A stretch of DNA of 64,000 nt, taken from contig NZ_JALIRS010000002.1 in the NCBI RefSeq assembly GCF_023337795.1, positions 434,001 through 498,000 on the forward strand, read 5' to 3'. Below the pieces are notes generated by a model, which did no database searches, had not been told where the DNA came from, and was given only the letters and a program-made list of their open reading frames with translations. The position numbers and the translations under genes are program-made. Shown piece after piece: positions 26,593-36,267 of this stretch (its first letter is position 1; every line of letters starts with the position of its first letter). The stretch is from Lysinibacillus sp. BPa_S21. GTDB lineage: Bacteria; Bacillota; Bacilli; Bacillales_A; Planococcaceae.

Positions 26593-29500
26593 TTGAAAGA
26601 TTGGATTGAGAAAATCAATGCAAAGATCGATGATTTAATTCAACAAAAATGGATGAAGAAATTACGTATTTCAGGAAGTGTTACCTGGAACTTATTTTTA
26701 CTATTTTTAGTCTTTGCATTGGTTGGGACTGTATTTGCCGGTTCAGTGGGCGCTGGCTATTTTGCTTCGCTTGTAAAAGAAGAGCCACTTCGCTCAAAGG
26801 AAGAATTAAGGACAGAAATTTTCAACTACGATTCAACAAGTGAGATTTATTTTGCCAACGATATTTATATCGGAAAATTACGGACAGATTTAGACCGTCG
26901 AGTAACCACATTAGATCAGGTCGCACCTAATGTTATTAATGCAGTATTAGCAACAGAGGACGAGTATTTCCGCGAACATAACGGAATAGTTCCAAAGGCT
27001 GTTGTCCGTGGGCTACTTCAAGACGTAGCAAACTCTTCGACCCAAACTGGTGGTTCTACATTAACACAACAGCTTATTAAAAACCAAGTATTAACAAACG
27101 AAGTATCTTATGAACGAAAAGCAAAAGAACTTTTACTTGCTATGCGTTTAGAGCATTTTATGAAAAAGGAAGAAATTTTAGAGGCCTATTTAAACATAAT
27201 ACCTTATGGCCGTAATGCTTCCGGTCGAAACATTGCAGGAGTTGAAACAGCTGCTGAAGGTATTTTCAATGTAAAAGCAAAGGACTTATCGCTTCCTCAA
27301 GCAGCGTATATAGCTGGTATACCGCAATCACCTTTCGCTTACACACCTTTCACAAATAAAGGTGTACTTAAAAGTAAAGAAGCTCTGAAACCGGGTATTG
27401 ATCGTATGAAAACTGTACTTTATCGTATGAAAGACGCTGGTTATATTAACGAAGCTCAATATAAAGAAGCAGTTGCTTACGATATCACTGCTGACTTCCG
27501 TTCACCAGAGATGCGTGCAGAAGATCGCTACCCATGGCTAACATATGAGCTTGAAAGTCGAGCGAAAGATATTATTGCAGAAAAACTAGCAGAAAAAGAT
27601 GGTATTGATCCAGAACGCTTAAAAAATGAGAAAAAATTAAAAGAAAAGTATACGATTCTAGCAGATCGCGATGTCCGCTCAAAAGGTTATCGTATCTATT
27701 CAACTATTAATAAAGATATGTACGATTCGATGCAAAAAGCAGCGGACAACTTTAAAAATTACGGTCATACTTATACAGTTAAAGAAAAGGATCCTACAAC
27801 AGGTGAACAAGTTGATGTTCAAATGCCTGTACAGGTTGGTAGTATTTTAATTGAAAATAATACTGGACGTATTTTAAGCTTTGTCGGTGGTCGTGACTTT
27901 GAATTAAAAAAATATAACTATGCTACACAGGCAAAACGCTCAAATGGCTCAACTATGAAGCCATTACTTGTATATGCACCTGCAATAGAATACGGTGTAA
28001 TCGGTGCCGGAAGCCCATTAGTTGACGTAAAATTCTCTATTCCCGGATGGAGCCCAACAAACTATAATACTAATGATGAACGAGGGCTTATCCCGGCACG
28101 TGAGGCATTAGCGAGTTCACAAAACTTATCAGCTGCACGTCTATATTATAGTATTCTTAACAGACGTCCTGCCGATTATTTAGTAAAGATGGGAATCACA
28201 ACCCTAAAGCCTAATGATTTCACTAACCCTTCTGCTAGTCTTGGGGCGGTAGAAGATGGTATTACGGTTGAAGAGAACACCAATGCCTTTGCAACTTTTG
28301 CAAATAGTGGACAATTTATAGACTCTTATATGATTGATAGAATTGAAGACCAAAATGGCAATATCATTTATAAACACGAAGTTAAACCTGAACAAGTATT
28401 TAGTCCTGAAACCTCTTATATCATTACAGATATGTTACGAGATGTGTTAACAAAAGGAACAGGTACACTTGCAAGAAATACTTTAAAATTCTCTGCTGAC
28501 TTTGCTGCTAAAACAGGTACTTCACAAGATTACAAAGATGCTTGGCTAGTTGGTTATAACCCGAATGTTTCTCTTGGTGTATGGATAGGTTATGATAAAA
28601 ATCAATCACTTAATGCATTTAATAATACGTACCAACAGCCAAGTGAGCGAATTAACAAGCTATGGGGAAAATTAATGAATTCTGTGTATGATGTCGATCC
28701 ACAATTAATTGCCCCTAAAACTAGATTTAAGCAACCGAAAAACGTTGTGACTGCATCATTCTGTGGTATTTCTGGTTTAGCGCCTTCTGCAGCATGTGCT
28801 AATGCTGGTCTCGTGCGCTCTGATTTGTTTAACGCGAAAGTATTTTTACCTTCACAACCTGATGATAGCTTAGCTTCTTCAAGTGTTGTGACGATAAAAG
28901 GTAAAACTTATAATGCACTTCCTAGCACACCGTCAGAATTTGTAAAAGCAGGTGGTGCAGGTATTAATCAGGCATTTATAAAAAGAATGCTTGGCCCACT
29001 TGGCGGTAACCCTGCTAGCCTATTACCGAAAAATTCGTCATTATCGAATTCATCGGTATCAGCTGTTGATTTCCCAGCTGATAACAGTGCACCAGCAGCA
29101 GTAACAGCTTCTATTAATGGCAATACATTATCTTGGACAGGGTCTTCAAATGATGTAGTTGGTTATAGAATATATAAAGTAACAAACGGTGGTAAGACTC
29201 TTGTTGGATCAGTGCTTGAATCATCCCAAAGTATGACGGTAGCAAGTGGTCAAGCCTATGCTGTTGTTGCAGTAGATATTACAGGTTTAACTTCAGCGCA
29301 ATCCAATATCGTTTCTACTGGTGGCAGTGCGAATGAAAAACAACCTGATAAAGAACAAGAAGAAAAAGTTCCACCAACTACACCACCTACTAACGGCAAT
29401 GAGCCGAACAATAATGAAAACGGCACAGAAAATGGCAATGGGACTGGTGGAAATAACGGGAATGGCTCGAATAACGGCAACGGTTCTGGAAACACTGGAA

Positions 29501-29682
29501 ATGAGTCAAATAACGGAAATGGTTCTAATAACGGGAACAACGGCTCGAATAACGGGAATGGTACCGGAAATAACGAAAATGGCTCAAATAACGGAAACGG
29601 TTCCGAAAACACTGAGAATGGCGGCTCTAACGGAGGAGAAAACGGAAATACAACTCCACCGCCTAATCCACCTACCCGATAA
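26593..29682 (+). CDS. Class A penicillin-binding protein (PBP1A family)
   Basis: A bifunctional murein polymerase of 1029 residues. One transmembrane helix (about 28-55), a GT51 glycosyltransferase domain with catalytic Glu122 (ATEDEYFREHNG) and QTGGSTLTQQLIKN, then the transpeptidase with Ser453 in SNGSTMKP, SQN, and KTG at 640-642. A fibronectin-III-like domain follows (about 835-910), then a 110-residue tail of Asn/Gly/Ser repeats ending PPPNPPTR. The start is TTG behind AGGAGGTC. Such tails are known in Bacillus PBP1 and are probably wall-spanning linkers; this one is long. Confidence 0.93.
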   Translation: MKDWIEKINAKIDDLIQQKWMKKLRISGSVTWNLFLLFLVFALVGTVFAGSVGAGYFASLVKEEPLRSKEELRTEIFNYDSTSEIYFANDIYIGKLRTDLDRRVTTLDQVAPNVINAVLATEDEYFREHNGIVPKAVVRGLLQDVANSSTQTGGSTLTQQLIKNQVLTNEVSYERKAKELLLAMRLEHFMKKEEILEAYLNIIPYGRNASGRNIAGVETAAEGIFNVKAKDLSLPQAAYIAGIPQSPFAYTPFTNKGVLKSKEALKPGIDRMKTVLYRMKDAGYINEAQYKEAVAYDITADFRSPEMRAEDRYPWLTYELESRAKDIIAEKLAEKDGIDPERLKNEKKLKEKYTILADRDVRSKGYRIYSTINKDMYDSMQKAADNFKNYGHTYTVKEKDPTTGEQVDVQMPVQVGSILIENNTGRILSFVGGRDFELKKYNYATQAKRSNGSTMKPLLVYAPAIEYGVIGAGSPLVDVKFSIPGWSPTNYNTNDERGLIPAREALASSQNLSAARLYYSILNRRPADYLVKMGITTLKPNDFTNPSASLGAVEDGITVEENTNAFATFANSGQFIDSYMIDRIEDQNGNIIYKHEVKPEQVFSPETSYIITDMLRDVLTKGTGTLARNTLKFSADFAAKTGTSQDYKDAWLVGYNPNVSLGVWIGYDKNQSLNAFNNTYQQPSERINKLWGKLMNSVYDVDPQLIAPKTRFKQPKNVVTASFCGISGLAPSAACANAGLVRSDLFNAKVFLPSQPDDSLASSSVVTIKGKTYNALPSTPSEFVKAGGAGINQAFIKRMLGPLGGNPASLLPKNSSLSNSSVSAVDFPADNSAPAAVTASINGNTLSWTGSSNDVVGYRIYKVTNGGKTLVGSVLESSQSMTVASGQAYAVVAVDITGLTSAQSNIVSTGGSANEKQPDKEQEEKVPPTTPPTNGNEPNNNENGTENGNGTGGNNGNGSNNGNGSGNTGNESNNGNGSNNGNNGSNNGNGTGNNENGSNNGNGSENTENGGSNGGENGNTTPPPNPPTR

Positions 29683-29684
29683 TA

Positions 29685-29733
29685 TGCAGGCATACTACAA
29701 TTATTTTTGAATTGTAGTATGCCTGTTTTTTTG
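29685..29733 (+). terminator. Terminator after the pbp gene
   Basis: A 16-bp perfect stem CAGGCATACTACAATT / AATTGTAGTATGCCTG with seven T. Confidence 0.92.
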
Positions 29734-29775
29734 TCATTATTAAGAGGACTACTAATTTAAAGGGGTGGAAATATT

Positions 29776-30657
29776 ATGAACGTTTTAGTTTTAGGAGGTA
29801 CCCGTTTTTTTGGTAAAAAGCTTGTAGAACTCTGTCTTCAAAATGGCCATAGCGTAACTATATTAACACGTGGACAAAGTGGAAATCCTTTTGGTACTAA
29901 AGTGAAGCAGCTAATTGTTAATCGAGACGACGCTGATTCGTTGTCGAAGGCACTAGCAAGCACTACGTGGGATATTGTCTATGATAATATTTGCTATTCT
30001 CCTAACGAAGCTCTCAACATATGTGAAATTTTAGAAGGTAAAACGAAAAAGCTCGTTTTTACATCTACTCTATCAACCTACGAAATAGACGGCATTATCA
30101 AAACAGAAGAAGATTTTAATCCATATAATTATGAAGTTCGGATGGGAAACCGCGAAGATTTTTCGTACGGTGAGGGTAAGCGTCAAGCAGAGGCAGTACT
30201 TTTCAAAGAGGCCACATTCCCTGTTGTCGCTGTACGTTTCCCGATTGTTATGGGGGAGAACGACTATACACGCCGTTTACATTTCCATGTTGAACGAATT
30301 TTACAAGAACAGCCTATTTCATTACCAAATATTGATGCAAAGATGAGCTTTATTACGGACGATGAAGCAGCTGCATTTTTGTATTTTGCAGGCACTACAC
30401 CTATTGAAGGACCTTATAATGCAACAGCAGCAGGTGCAATTTCATTAAAAGATTTACTAGGTCTTATTGAAGAAACAACCGGAAAGCATGCAAAAATTTC
30501 CCTTGTAGGTGGCGATGACAAGTCGCAGTCGCCATATGGGGTTCCAGCAGATTGGTATATGTCCACTACAAAGGCAGAATCAGCAGGCTTTACATTCAGT
30601 CAACTCCATGATTGGCTCCCTTCTCTAGTGAAAACATTAGTAAATGAGCTGCGATAA
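29776..30657 (+). CDS. NAD-dependent epimerase/dehydratase-like protein
   Basis: A 293-residue atypical short-chain dehydrogenase. The Rossmann glycine motif VLGGTRFFGKKL is at the N-terminus, and a YGEGK motif fits the YxxxK catalytic pair. It resembles nucleotide-sugar epimerase or mRNA-binding CSP41-type SDRs; substrate unknown. AAAGGGGTGG precedes the ATG. It follows the pbp gene in the same direction but after a strong terminator, so is a separate unit. Confidence 0.85.
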   Translation: MNVLVLGGTRFFGKKLVELCLQNGHSVTILTRGQSGNPFGTKVKQLIVNRDDADSLSKALASTTWDIVYDNICYSPNEALNICEILEGKTKKLVFTSTLSTYEIDGIIKTEEDFNPYNYEVRMGNREDFSYGEGKRQAEAVLFKEATFPVVAVRFPIVMGENDYTRRLHFHVERILQEQPISLPNIDAKMSFITDDEAAAFLYFAGTTPIEGPYNATAAGAISLKDLLGLIEETTGKHAKISLVGGDDKSQSPYGVPADWYMSTTKAESAGFTFSQLHDWLPSLVKTLVNELR

Positions 30658-30834
30658 ATCGAAACTTTAATCAGTGTGGTGTTCTTTACCCCACTGATTA
30701 TTAGTCTTCACCAATCGGGTATTTACGGGCAGTTTGCCTCCCCTAATTTCTTTGCTCTCATTGAATTTAAAGCGGGAGGACCTGACGCTTCTCTTTTGAT
30801 ACAGATAAATTACTGCCCATTAATACGGGACAAG
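30658..30834 (+). repeat. Short inverted-repeat element next to copy D
   Basis: The core at 30714-30834 has imperfect inverted ends: CGGGTATTTACGGGCAGT on the left and, read on the other strand, CCCGTATTAATGGGCAGT on the right. The inside has a CCTCCC / GGGAGG stem. The left flank 30669-30700 forms AATCAGTG / CACTGATT. Parts recur at 16520-16595 and 9453-9476. No coding sequence. Confidence 0.7.
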
Positions 30835-30871
30835 ATTTTACTATACTAATAGACTTATCAACATAACGTGG

Positions 30872-31002
30872 GGTTGATTTCCGTTCCAGCTGGGTGCTTT
30901 CCTAGGGGCGTCCGATGAGCCGCTTCACTCGCGTTGCTCGCTCCAGGGTCTCATCTGTGACGCTGATCCCTAAGGAGTCGCCCAGCCTCCACTCCAATCA
31001 AC
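30872..31002 (+). repeat. Dispersed palindromic element, short variant (copy D)
   Basis: 131 bp between convergent genes. It has both ends (GGTTGATTTCCG / CCACTCCAATCAAC) but lacks the inner module and CAGAGC segment that copies B and E carry; the sequence jumps from TGCTTTCC to TAGGGGCGTCC. Upstream CATAACGTGG as in B and E. Confidence 0.88.
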
Positions 31003-31059
31003 TAATATACTTGGCATATTCCCCCAAAATTTCATCTTAATTTTTACAGATAAGCATTA

Positions 31060-31102
31060 AAAGATCTGCTAGATTTTTTTAGCAAGAAATCTAGCAGATT
31101 CA
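31060..31102 (-). terminator. Terminator after argD
   Basis: Stem GATCTGCTAGATTT / AAATCTAGCAGATTC after the end of the arginine operon. Confidence 0.8.
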
Positions 31103-31129
31103 TTTTTATCGTATTTAATTGATCAGATA

Positions 31130-32260
31130 CTACAGCAGTATCGTTTTTAAAATCGCAATTGCTTCATCGATTTCTGCTTTTGACACGGTTAATGGAGGTA
31201 ATAGGCGAATAACGTTAGGTCCTGCACCCACTAATAATAAGCCCTTTTCCTCCGCTGCTGCTATATACGAGGCTACCTCAATATCCCCACAGCCAATACC
31301 AAGAAGTAAGCCCTGGCCCTGTACTGTATACGTTGAAGGAAGATGCGTTTTCAATTGCTTAACAAAATACGTAGATAGCTCCTGTACATTTTGTAAAAAA
31401 GGCGCTGCAAAGACATGATCAAGCACGGTTTCAGCAACACTCATCGCAAGCGGGTTCCCACCGAATGTTGTGCCATGTGTGCCTGGACTAAATGTCTCAT
31501 ATAACTCGGCTGTTCCAAGCATCCCACCGACAGGGAAACCACCACCTAGCCCTTTTGCTAATGTCACAATATTTGGCTTTAAAATCGTTTGCTCAAAAGC
31601 ATATTTTGTTCCTGTTCGTCCAATACCGGTTTGAACTTCATCGATAATTAGTAATATTCCTTTGTCGTCACAGACTTTAGCGATTGCTGCTGCGAATTCT
31701 GGTGATACACTGTTAACACCGCCTTCACCTTGAATCATTTCCAGCATAATTGCTGCGACAGAATCATCAATCGTTGTTTCAAGTGCTGCCACATCATTAA
31801 AAGGAAGAATCGTAAATTTTTCAACAAGTGGACCGAAGCCATTATGTACCTTATCCTGACCTGTTGCAGACATCGCTCCAAAAGTACGCCCATGAAAAGA
31901 GTTTTCAAAAGTAATAATATGATTTTTCCCTGTATGCTTACGCGCAAGCTTTATAGCCGCTTCATTCGCTTCTGCACCACTATTACAGAAAAATGCATAA
32001 GAGAAATGTGTATTTGCTATTAATTTTTGCGCAACCTTCTCCTGACCGGGAATATCAAATAAATTAGAAATATGCCAAAGCTTTTGACTTTGATCATGAA
32101 TTGCCTTCACAATGGCCGGATGCGCATGACCAAGGCTCACAACAGCGATTCCACTTGTAAAATCTAAATATTTTTTCCCAGCAGAATCTTCTACTACCGT
32201 TCCTTGCCCTTTGACAATTTTGGCGCGTCGTTTGCCATAGTTTTCAAATAAAGCACTCAT
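31130..32260 (-). CDS. argD: Acetylornithine aminotransferase
   Basis: A PLP-dependent class III aminotransferase of 376 residues that makes N-acetylornithine from the semialdehyde. The PLP lysine is in TLAKGLGGGFPVG, with FCNSGAEANEAAIKLAR and DEVQTGIGRTG also visible. Last gene of the argCJBD operon; no carAB or argF follows here, unlike B. subtilis. Confidence 0.95.
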   Translation of the reverse strand: MSALFENYGKRRAKIVKGQGTVVEDSAGKKYLDFTSGIAVVSLGHAHPAIVKAIHDQSQKLWHISNLFDIPGQEKVAQKLIANTHFSYAFFCNSGAEANEAAIKLARKHTGKNHIITFENSFHGRTFGAMSATGQDKVHNGFGPLVEKFTILPFNDVAALETTIDDSVAAIMLEMIQGEGGVNSVSPEFAAAIAKVCDDKGILLIIDEVQTGIGRTGTKYAFEQTILKPNIVTLAKGLGGGFPVGGMLGTAELYETFSPGTHGTTFGGNPLAMSVAETVLDHVFAAPFLQNVQELSTYFVKQLKTHLPSTYTVQGQGLLLGIGCGDIEVASYIAAAEEKGLLLVGAGPNVIRLLPPLTVSKAEIDEAIAILKTILL

Positions 32261-32334
32261 TTTTTCAACCCCTCCAGAGTAAAACTTAAATCTTCTTTTC
32301 TAAACAACTATATTGCTACCTTTATGCCATTACT

Positions 32335-33105
32335 TCATCCCTTGGCTAAAATCGTTGTACCTTCTAAAGATCCCCCAACAATTTGTACGGATGGAATACC
32401 TGCCCTTAAGCATTCGAGAGCTCCTTGAACTTTTGGTATCATCCCACCATAAATATAACCGTCCTCAATCCATTGTTGGATGATGGCAGGTGTTGCTTTC
32501 AATTGATATTCATCATTAATGCGGATTCCATTTACATCCGTTACAAGTAATAAACTATCTGCATCTAGAGCTAGTGCTATTTCACTTGCTACAGTATCCC
32601 CATTAATATTTAATGCCTGACCAAATTCATCCACCCCGACGCAAGCAATAACCGGTACAACCCCGGCATTTATTAATGCTTCCAGCAAAGATGTATTGAC
32701 TTTTTTTATATCACCAACAAAACCGAATACATCTTTATCTAGATAATCCGCTACAATTAACTGACCATCGAAGCCGTTTAATCCAATGGCAGCAATTCCC
32801 GCAGTAGTTAATTCATGAACAAGCGCAGGGTTGACCTTTCCTATTAACGTAGACTGTACAATATCAATAGCCGCTTCATTCGTTACACGAATACCGTTTA
32901 AAGCATGTGATTCTATCCCGTACGCCGCAAGTTCACGATTAATGGCCGGTCCACCACCATGGGTAATAATAAGCTCAACTCCGCTCTCTTGCAGGTTTTT
33001 AAAATTCTTAAAAAACGATTCATCTAAGCCTTCTAGTGTACTTCCACCAAGCTTAATGACCATTCTTTTACGAGCGGTACGAGGCATTGATTTGAACGTA
33101 GTCAT
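32335..33105 (-). CDS. argB: Acetylglutamate kinase
   Basis: Phosphorylates N-acetylglutamate, 256 residues. IKLGGS near the N-terminus and HGGGPAINREL and DVNGI motifs identify it. I keep the ATG at 33105, which overlaps the argJ end by 38 bases; a later ATG at MVIKLGG lacks a ribosome site. The overlap suggests translational coupling. Confidence 0.94.
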   Translation of the reverse strand: MTTFKSMPRTARKRMVIKLGGSTLEGLDESFFKNFKNLQESGVELIITHGGGPAINRELAAYGIESHALNGIRVTNEAAIDIVQSTLIGKVNPALVHELTTAGIAAIGLNGFDGQLIVADYLDKDVFGFVGDIKKVNTSLLEALINAGVVPVIACVGVDEFGQALNINGDTVASEIALALDADSLLLVTDVNGIRINDEYQLKATPAIIQQWIEDGYIYGGMIPKVQGALECLRAGIPSVQIVGGSLEGTTILAKG

Positions 33106-34300
33106 AAGTTAGATCACATCCCCAAGCATGCCCCTTGCCTTCCCCAATACCAAGTGACACATAGATTTTCACTTCATGCATTTTTAAAATTTGAATTAAC
33201 TCATCCTCAGGGAATGGAAGTGGCTCACCGTTTTCAACCATAGTGACACCGCCAATTTGGATCGTAATTTTTTCTGGATCAACCGTTGCGCCACTATAGC
33301 CTACAGCGGCAATAATGCGTCCCCAGTTTGCATCACAGCCAAATACTGCCGTTTTCACAAGCGGTGAACCAACTACTGTTTTAGCAATTTTTCGCCCCTC
33401 TTCATCTGAAATTGCTCCTTCAACTTCAACCTCAATCAGCTTCGTTGCACCCTCACCATCTTTAGCTATCATTTTTGCTAAATCTTGAGCTACTGTTTTC
33501 AATGTTAAGTAGAAGTTTTGCCAATCCGGATGGTCAAAGGTCAGAGTTTCATTTCCCGCTAAGCCGTTTGCCATCACAACAACTGTGTCATTTGTAGATG
33601 TATCCCCATCTACCGTAATTGCATTAAAAGTCATATTTGTTATATCAGCTAATGTAGCCTGTAGGATATCTGATTCAATATTTGCATCCGTCGTAATAAA
33701 ACCTAGCATCGTAGCCATATTTGGTTCAATCATACCTGAACCTTTTGCAACTCCAGCGATAATAATCTCCTTGCCATCAACGACTGTGCTATAGCTTGTG
33801 TTTTTCATAACCGTATCTGTTGTCAAAATCGCTTGGGCAAAATCAATCGCACTTTCCAAATTATCCTTTGGCTCTAATTGATTAATCCCATTTGTTAATG
33901 GCTCCATGTTCATAATTTCACCGATGACACCCGTTGAGCAGACTCCAACTAAATTTGCCTCAATGCCCAGCTTTTCTGCCATTAGGGCTTGCATTGTTTG
34001 GGCATCCTTCACCCCTTGCTTCCCCGTACATGCATTAGCATTTCCAGAGTTGACAATCATCGCCTGCATTTTCTTCGTTGTGTACACAACCTCTTTCGTA
34101 ACTTTTAACGGTGCTGCCTGCACGGCATTCGTTGTGAAAACACCTGCTACACTCGCCGGCACCTCACTAACTAATACAGCTAAATCTTTTTTCTTATGCT
34201 TTAAACCGCAATGTAAACCCGCAGCTTTAAATCCCTTTGGTGAAACAATATTTTTACTTGATAATTTTTTCATAATGCTTGCGGATGCTATTAATGTCAT
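33068..34300 (-). CDS. argJ: Bifunctional ornithine acetyltransferase / N-acetylglutamate synthase
   Basis: Recycles the acetyl group between ornithine and glutamate and can also start the pathway from acetyl-CoA. The self-cleavage site with the nucleophilic threonine appears as VDGDTSTNDTVVV, in a 410-residue precursor that cuts itself into two chains. AAAGGAGG sets the start. No argA is present, consistent with the cyclic pathway. Confidence 0.95.
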   Translation of the reverse strand: MTLIASASIMKKLSSKNIVSPKGFKAAGLHCGLKHKKKDLAVLVSEVPASVAGVFTTNAVQAAPLKVTKEVVYTTKKMQAMIVNSGNANACTGKQGVKDAQTMQALMAEKLGIEANLVGVCSTGVIGEIMNMEPLTNGINQLEPKDNLESAIDFAQAILTTDTVMKNTSYSTVVDGKEIIIAGVAKGSGMIEPNMATMLGFITTDANIESDILQATLADITNMTFNAITVDGDTSTNDTVVVMANGLAGNETLTFDHPDWQNFYLTLKTVAQDLAKMIAKDGEGATKLIEVEVEGAISDEEGRKIAKTVVGSPLVKTAVFGCDANWGRIIAAVGYSGATVDPEKITIQIGGVTMVENGEPLPFPEDELIQILKMHEVKIYVSLGIGEGKGHAWGCDLTYDYVQINASYRS

Positions 34301-34321
34301 AAAATCTTTCCTCCTTTGTTT

Positions 34322-35356
34322 TTAAATAAAGAACGGAACGACATCTAATCCTGTCGTTTGTGGTAAATCAAATTGAACGTTCATATTTTGAATGGCTTGC
34401 CCTGCAGCCCCTTTGACTAAATTATCGATGACACCAACGATTGTGGCACGATTCGTACGGTGATCCATTTTCACAAAAATATCGCAATAGTTCGAACCTT
34501 TAACACGGTTAGTACCTAGACTATTTACATCTGTAACAATCCGTACAAACGGATGCTTTTCATAGGCACTCTGTAAACATGCTACTAACTGATGTTCTGT
34601 AACACCAGACATAACAGGTGCATAAGAGGTAGATAAGATTCCTCTAGTCATTGGTACTAAATGAGTATTAAAAGAAATGGTTGTATCGACTCCCGCAAAC
34701 ATTGAAATGGCCTGCTCGATTTCTGGTATATGCTGATGTGTATTCGTTTTATAGATTGAAAAGCTTTCATTTACCTCACTAAAATGCGTAGTTTGCGATG
34801 GTTTATTTCCTGCTCCGGAAATCCCGCTTTTCGCATCAATCACCAAAAAGCTCGGATCAATCAATTGTTCTTTTAGTAATGGTAACAACGAAAGTAATAC
34901 GGCTGTTGGATAGCATCCTGGATTTGCGATAAGAGGAGCATGTTGAACATTTTCTGCATTCCATTCAGTTAAGCCATATACACTTTGTTGAATGATTTCC
35001 AGTGGCGCCGCTTTTTTACCGTACCATGTTTCATAGCTTGCTGGATCTTGTAAACGGAAGTCACCAGACAAGTCTATTAATTTAGGACCTTTCCCTACCA
35101 ATGGAGGTAAAAGCTCACTTGTCACCCCTGAAGGTGTACTTGTAAAAACAACATCAAATTGCTCTAAAGTCCCATAATCAATTTTTTGTAAAGGTGTATC
35201 GGCAATATGAACGAGATGACCAAACTTAGAAGAAAAAATAACACCTTCTTCTGAAGATGTGAATAAATCAATCCGCTCCACCGCTTTATGATTATGTAAA
35301 AATCGAATAAGCTCTAATCCACCATAACCAGTTGCACCAACAATTCCTACTTTCAA
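34322..35356 (-). CDS. argC: N-acetyl-gamma-glutamyl-phosphate reductase
   Basis: NADPH-dependent reductase of 344 residues. N-terminal GIVGATGYGGLELIR dinucleotide loop and catalytic cysteine in ANPGCYPTAV. I choose the TTG at 35356 (MKVGIVGATG) because AGAGGTGA would serve it; a GTG nine bases upstream overlaps that site. First gene of the operon. Confidence 0.95.
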   Translation of the reverse strand: MKVGIVGATGYGGLELIRFLHNHKAVERIDLFTSSEEGVIFSSKFGHLVHIADTPLQKIDYGTLEQFDVVFTSTPSGVTSELLPPLVGKGPKLIDLSGDFRLQDPASYETWYGKKAAPLEIIQQSVYGLTEWNAENVQHAPLIANPGCYPTAVLLSLLPLLKEQLIDPSFLVIDAKSGISGAGNKPSQTTHFSEVNESFSIYKTNTHQHIPEIEQAISMFAGVDTTISFNTHLVPMTRGILSTSYAPVMSGVTEHQLVACLQSAYEKHPFVRIVTDVNSLGTNRVKGSNYCDIFVKMDHRTNRATIVGVIDNLVKGAAGQAIQNMNVQFDLPQTTGLDVVPFFI

Positions 35357-35385
35357 TGCTCTCACCTCTGAAATAAGTTAAAATT

Positions 35386-35437
35386 AGTATACGTCTGCAT
35401 ATTTATTAAGTCAACTGAATTTTTATTTATAATTGAA
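35386..35437 (-). promoter_or_regulatory. argC promoter with candidate ArgR box
   Basis: On the minus strand TTGACT and TATACT are exactly 17 bases apart (35386-35414). Just upstream, TAAATAAAAATTCA (35416-35430 region) resembles the AT-rich ArgR/AhrC half sites, so arginine repression is likely. Confidence 0.65.
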
Positions 35438-35471
35438 TTTTTCGCAAACTTTGTTGATCATCATAACGTGT

Positions 35472-35638
35472 GGTTGATTTCCGTTCCGACTGGGCGCTTT
35501 GTAGCTGACGCTTCGCTTTCGCACAGAGCAAAGCTTCCTGGGGGCGTCCGATGAGCCGCTTCACTCGCGTTGCTCGCTCCAGGGTCTCATCTGTGACGCT
35601 AATCCCCTAGGAGTCGCCCAGTCTCCACTCCAATCAAC
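35472..35638 (+). repeat. Dispersed palindromic element (copy E)
   Basis: 167 bp between the divergent argC and a lipoprotein gene, the only copy in a clearly divergent gap. Ends GGTTGATTTCCG / CCACTCCAATCAAC, outer stem ACTGGGCG / CGCCCAGT. Very similar to copy B throughout. It lies upstream of the argC promoter, not inside it. Confidence 0.88.
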
Positions 35639-35815
35639 TAATATCCATGGCATACGATTTAACAAATGTCATATCCAGCTTTTGATGATAAGTTCCAAGC
35701 AAATTAAATAATTATATTTACTTATCTTTTTAATATTATTGTATTAAATAATAGCAATACGATTTTTTCTAGTAATATAAAAAGTAAGATGTTCTTTAAA
35801 AGGAGTTGTTTTATT

Positions 35816-36187
35816 ATGCAGAAAATTTTAGTATATTCCTTTCTGTTTTTATTAGTACTAGCAGGATGTTCTACAGCTATTCCGGGAAATCCAACATCAA
35901 AAACTATCCTTAAAGAAAATTCCCAAGCAGATATTTTACAAATGGATCAATTAATCTATATAAAAGCGTCGAATCAAGAATCTCTAAAAAAGGGTGATTT
36001 TATAAAAGAAGACAAAATCGGAGAAATTAAAAAGACGACAACCTCCACTTTATTTTTCAAAGATTTTTATGCTACTAAATTGCCCGTTGGATCTGAAATT
36101 TTCGCTACAAATGATCATGACACTTACACGATTATTGCCGTAATAGATGGTAAACAAATATTATATACGGCGCTTGTTGAGGGCTAA
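35816..36187 (+). CDS. Small predicted lipoprotein
   Basis: A 123-residue protein with a lipoprotein signal peptide ending in the lipobox LVLAGC (Cys at about residue 20). The mature part shows no known family to me; it is lysine-rich and probably mostly beta. AAAGGAG precedes the ATG at 35816. Monocistronic, with a terminator. Confidence 0.8.
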   Translation: MQKILVYSFLFLLVLAGCSTAIPGNPTSKTILKENSQADILQMDQLIYIKASNQESLKKGDFIKEDKIGEIKKTTTSTLFFKDFYATKLPVGSEIFATNDHDTYTIIAVIDGKQILYTALVEG

Positions 36188-36210
36188 TCCTAACCCGAGA
36201 TAACTGGCCA

Positions 36211-36258
36211 TTAAAAAAGCAGGAATTTTTCGTCGACCGAATAAATTCCTGCTTTTTA
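36211..36258. terminator. Bidirectional terminator between lipoprotein gene and acsA
   Basis: Stem AAAAGCAGGAATTT / AAATTCCTGCTTTT with A and T runs on both sides. Confidence 0.85.
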
Positions 36259-36267
36259 TACTACAAA

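Noticed and set aside
29256-29710. Frames antisense or shifted across the Asn-Gly tail of the PBP
   Set aside because: Shadows of a low-complexity repeat; the sense frame has clear domain structure.
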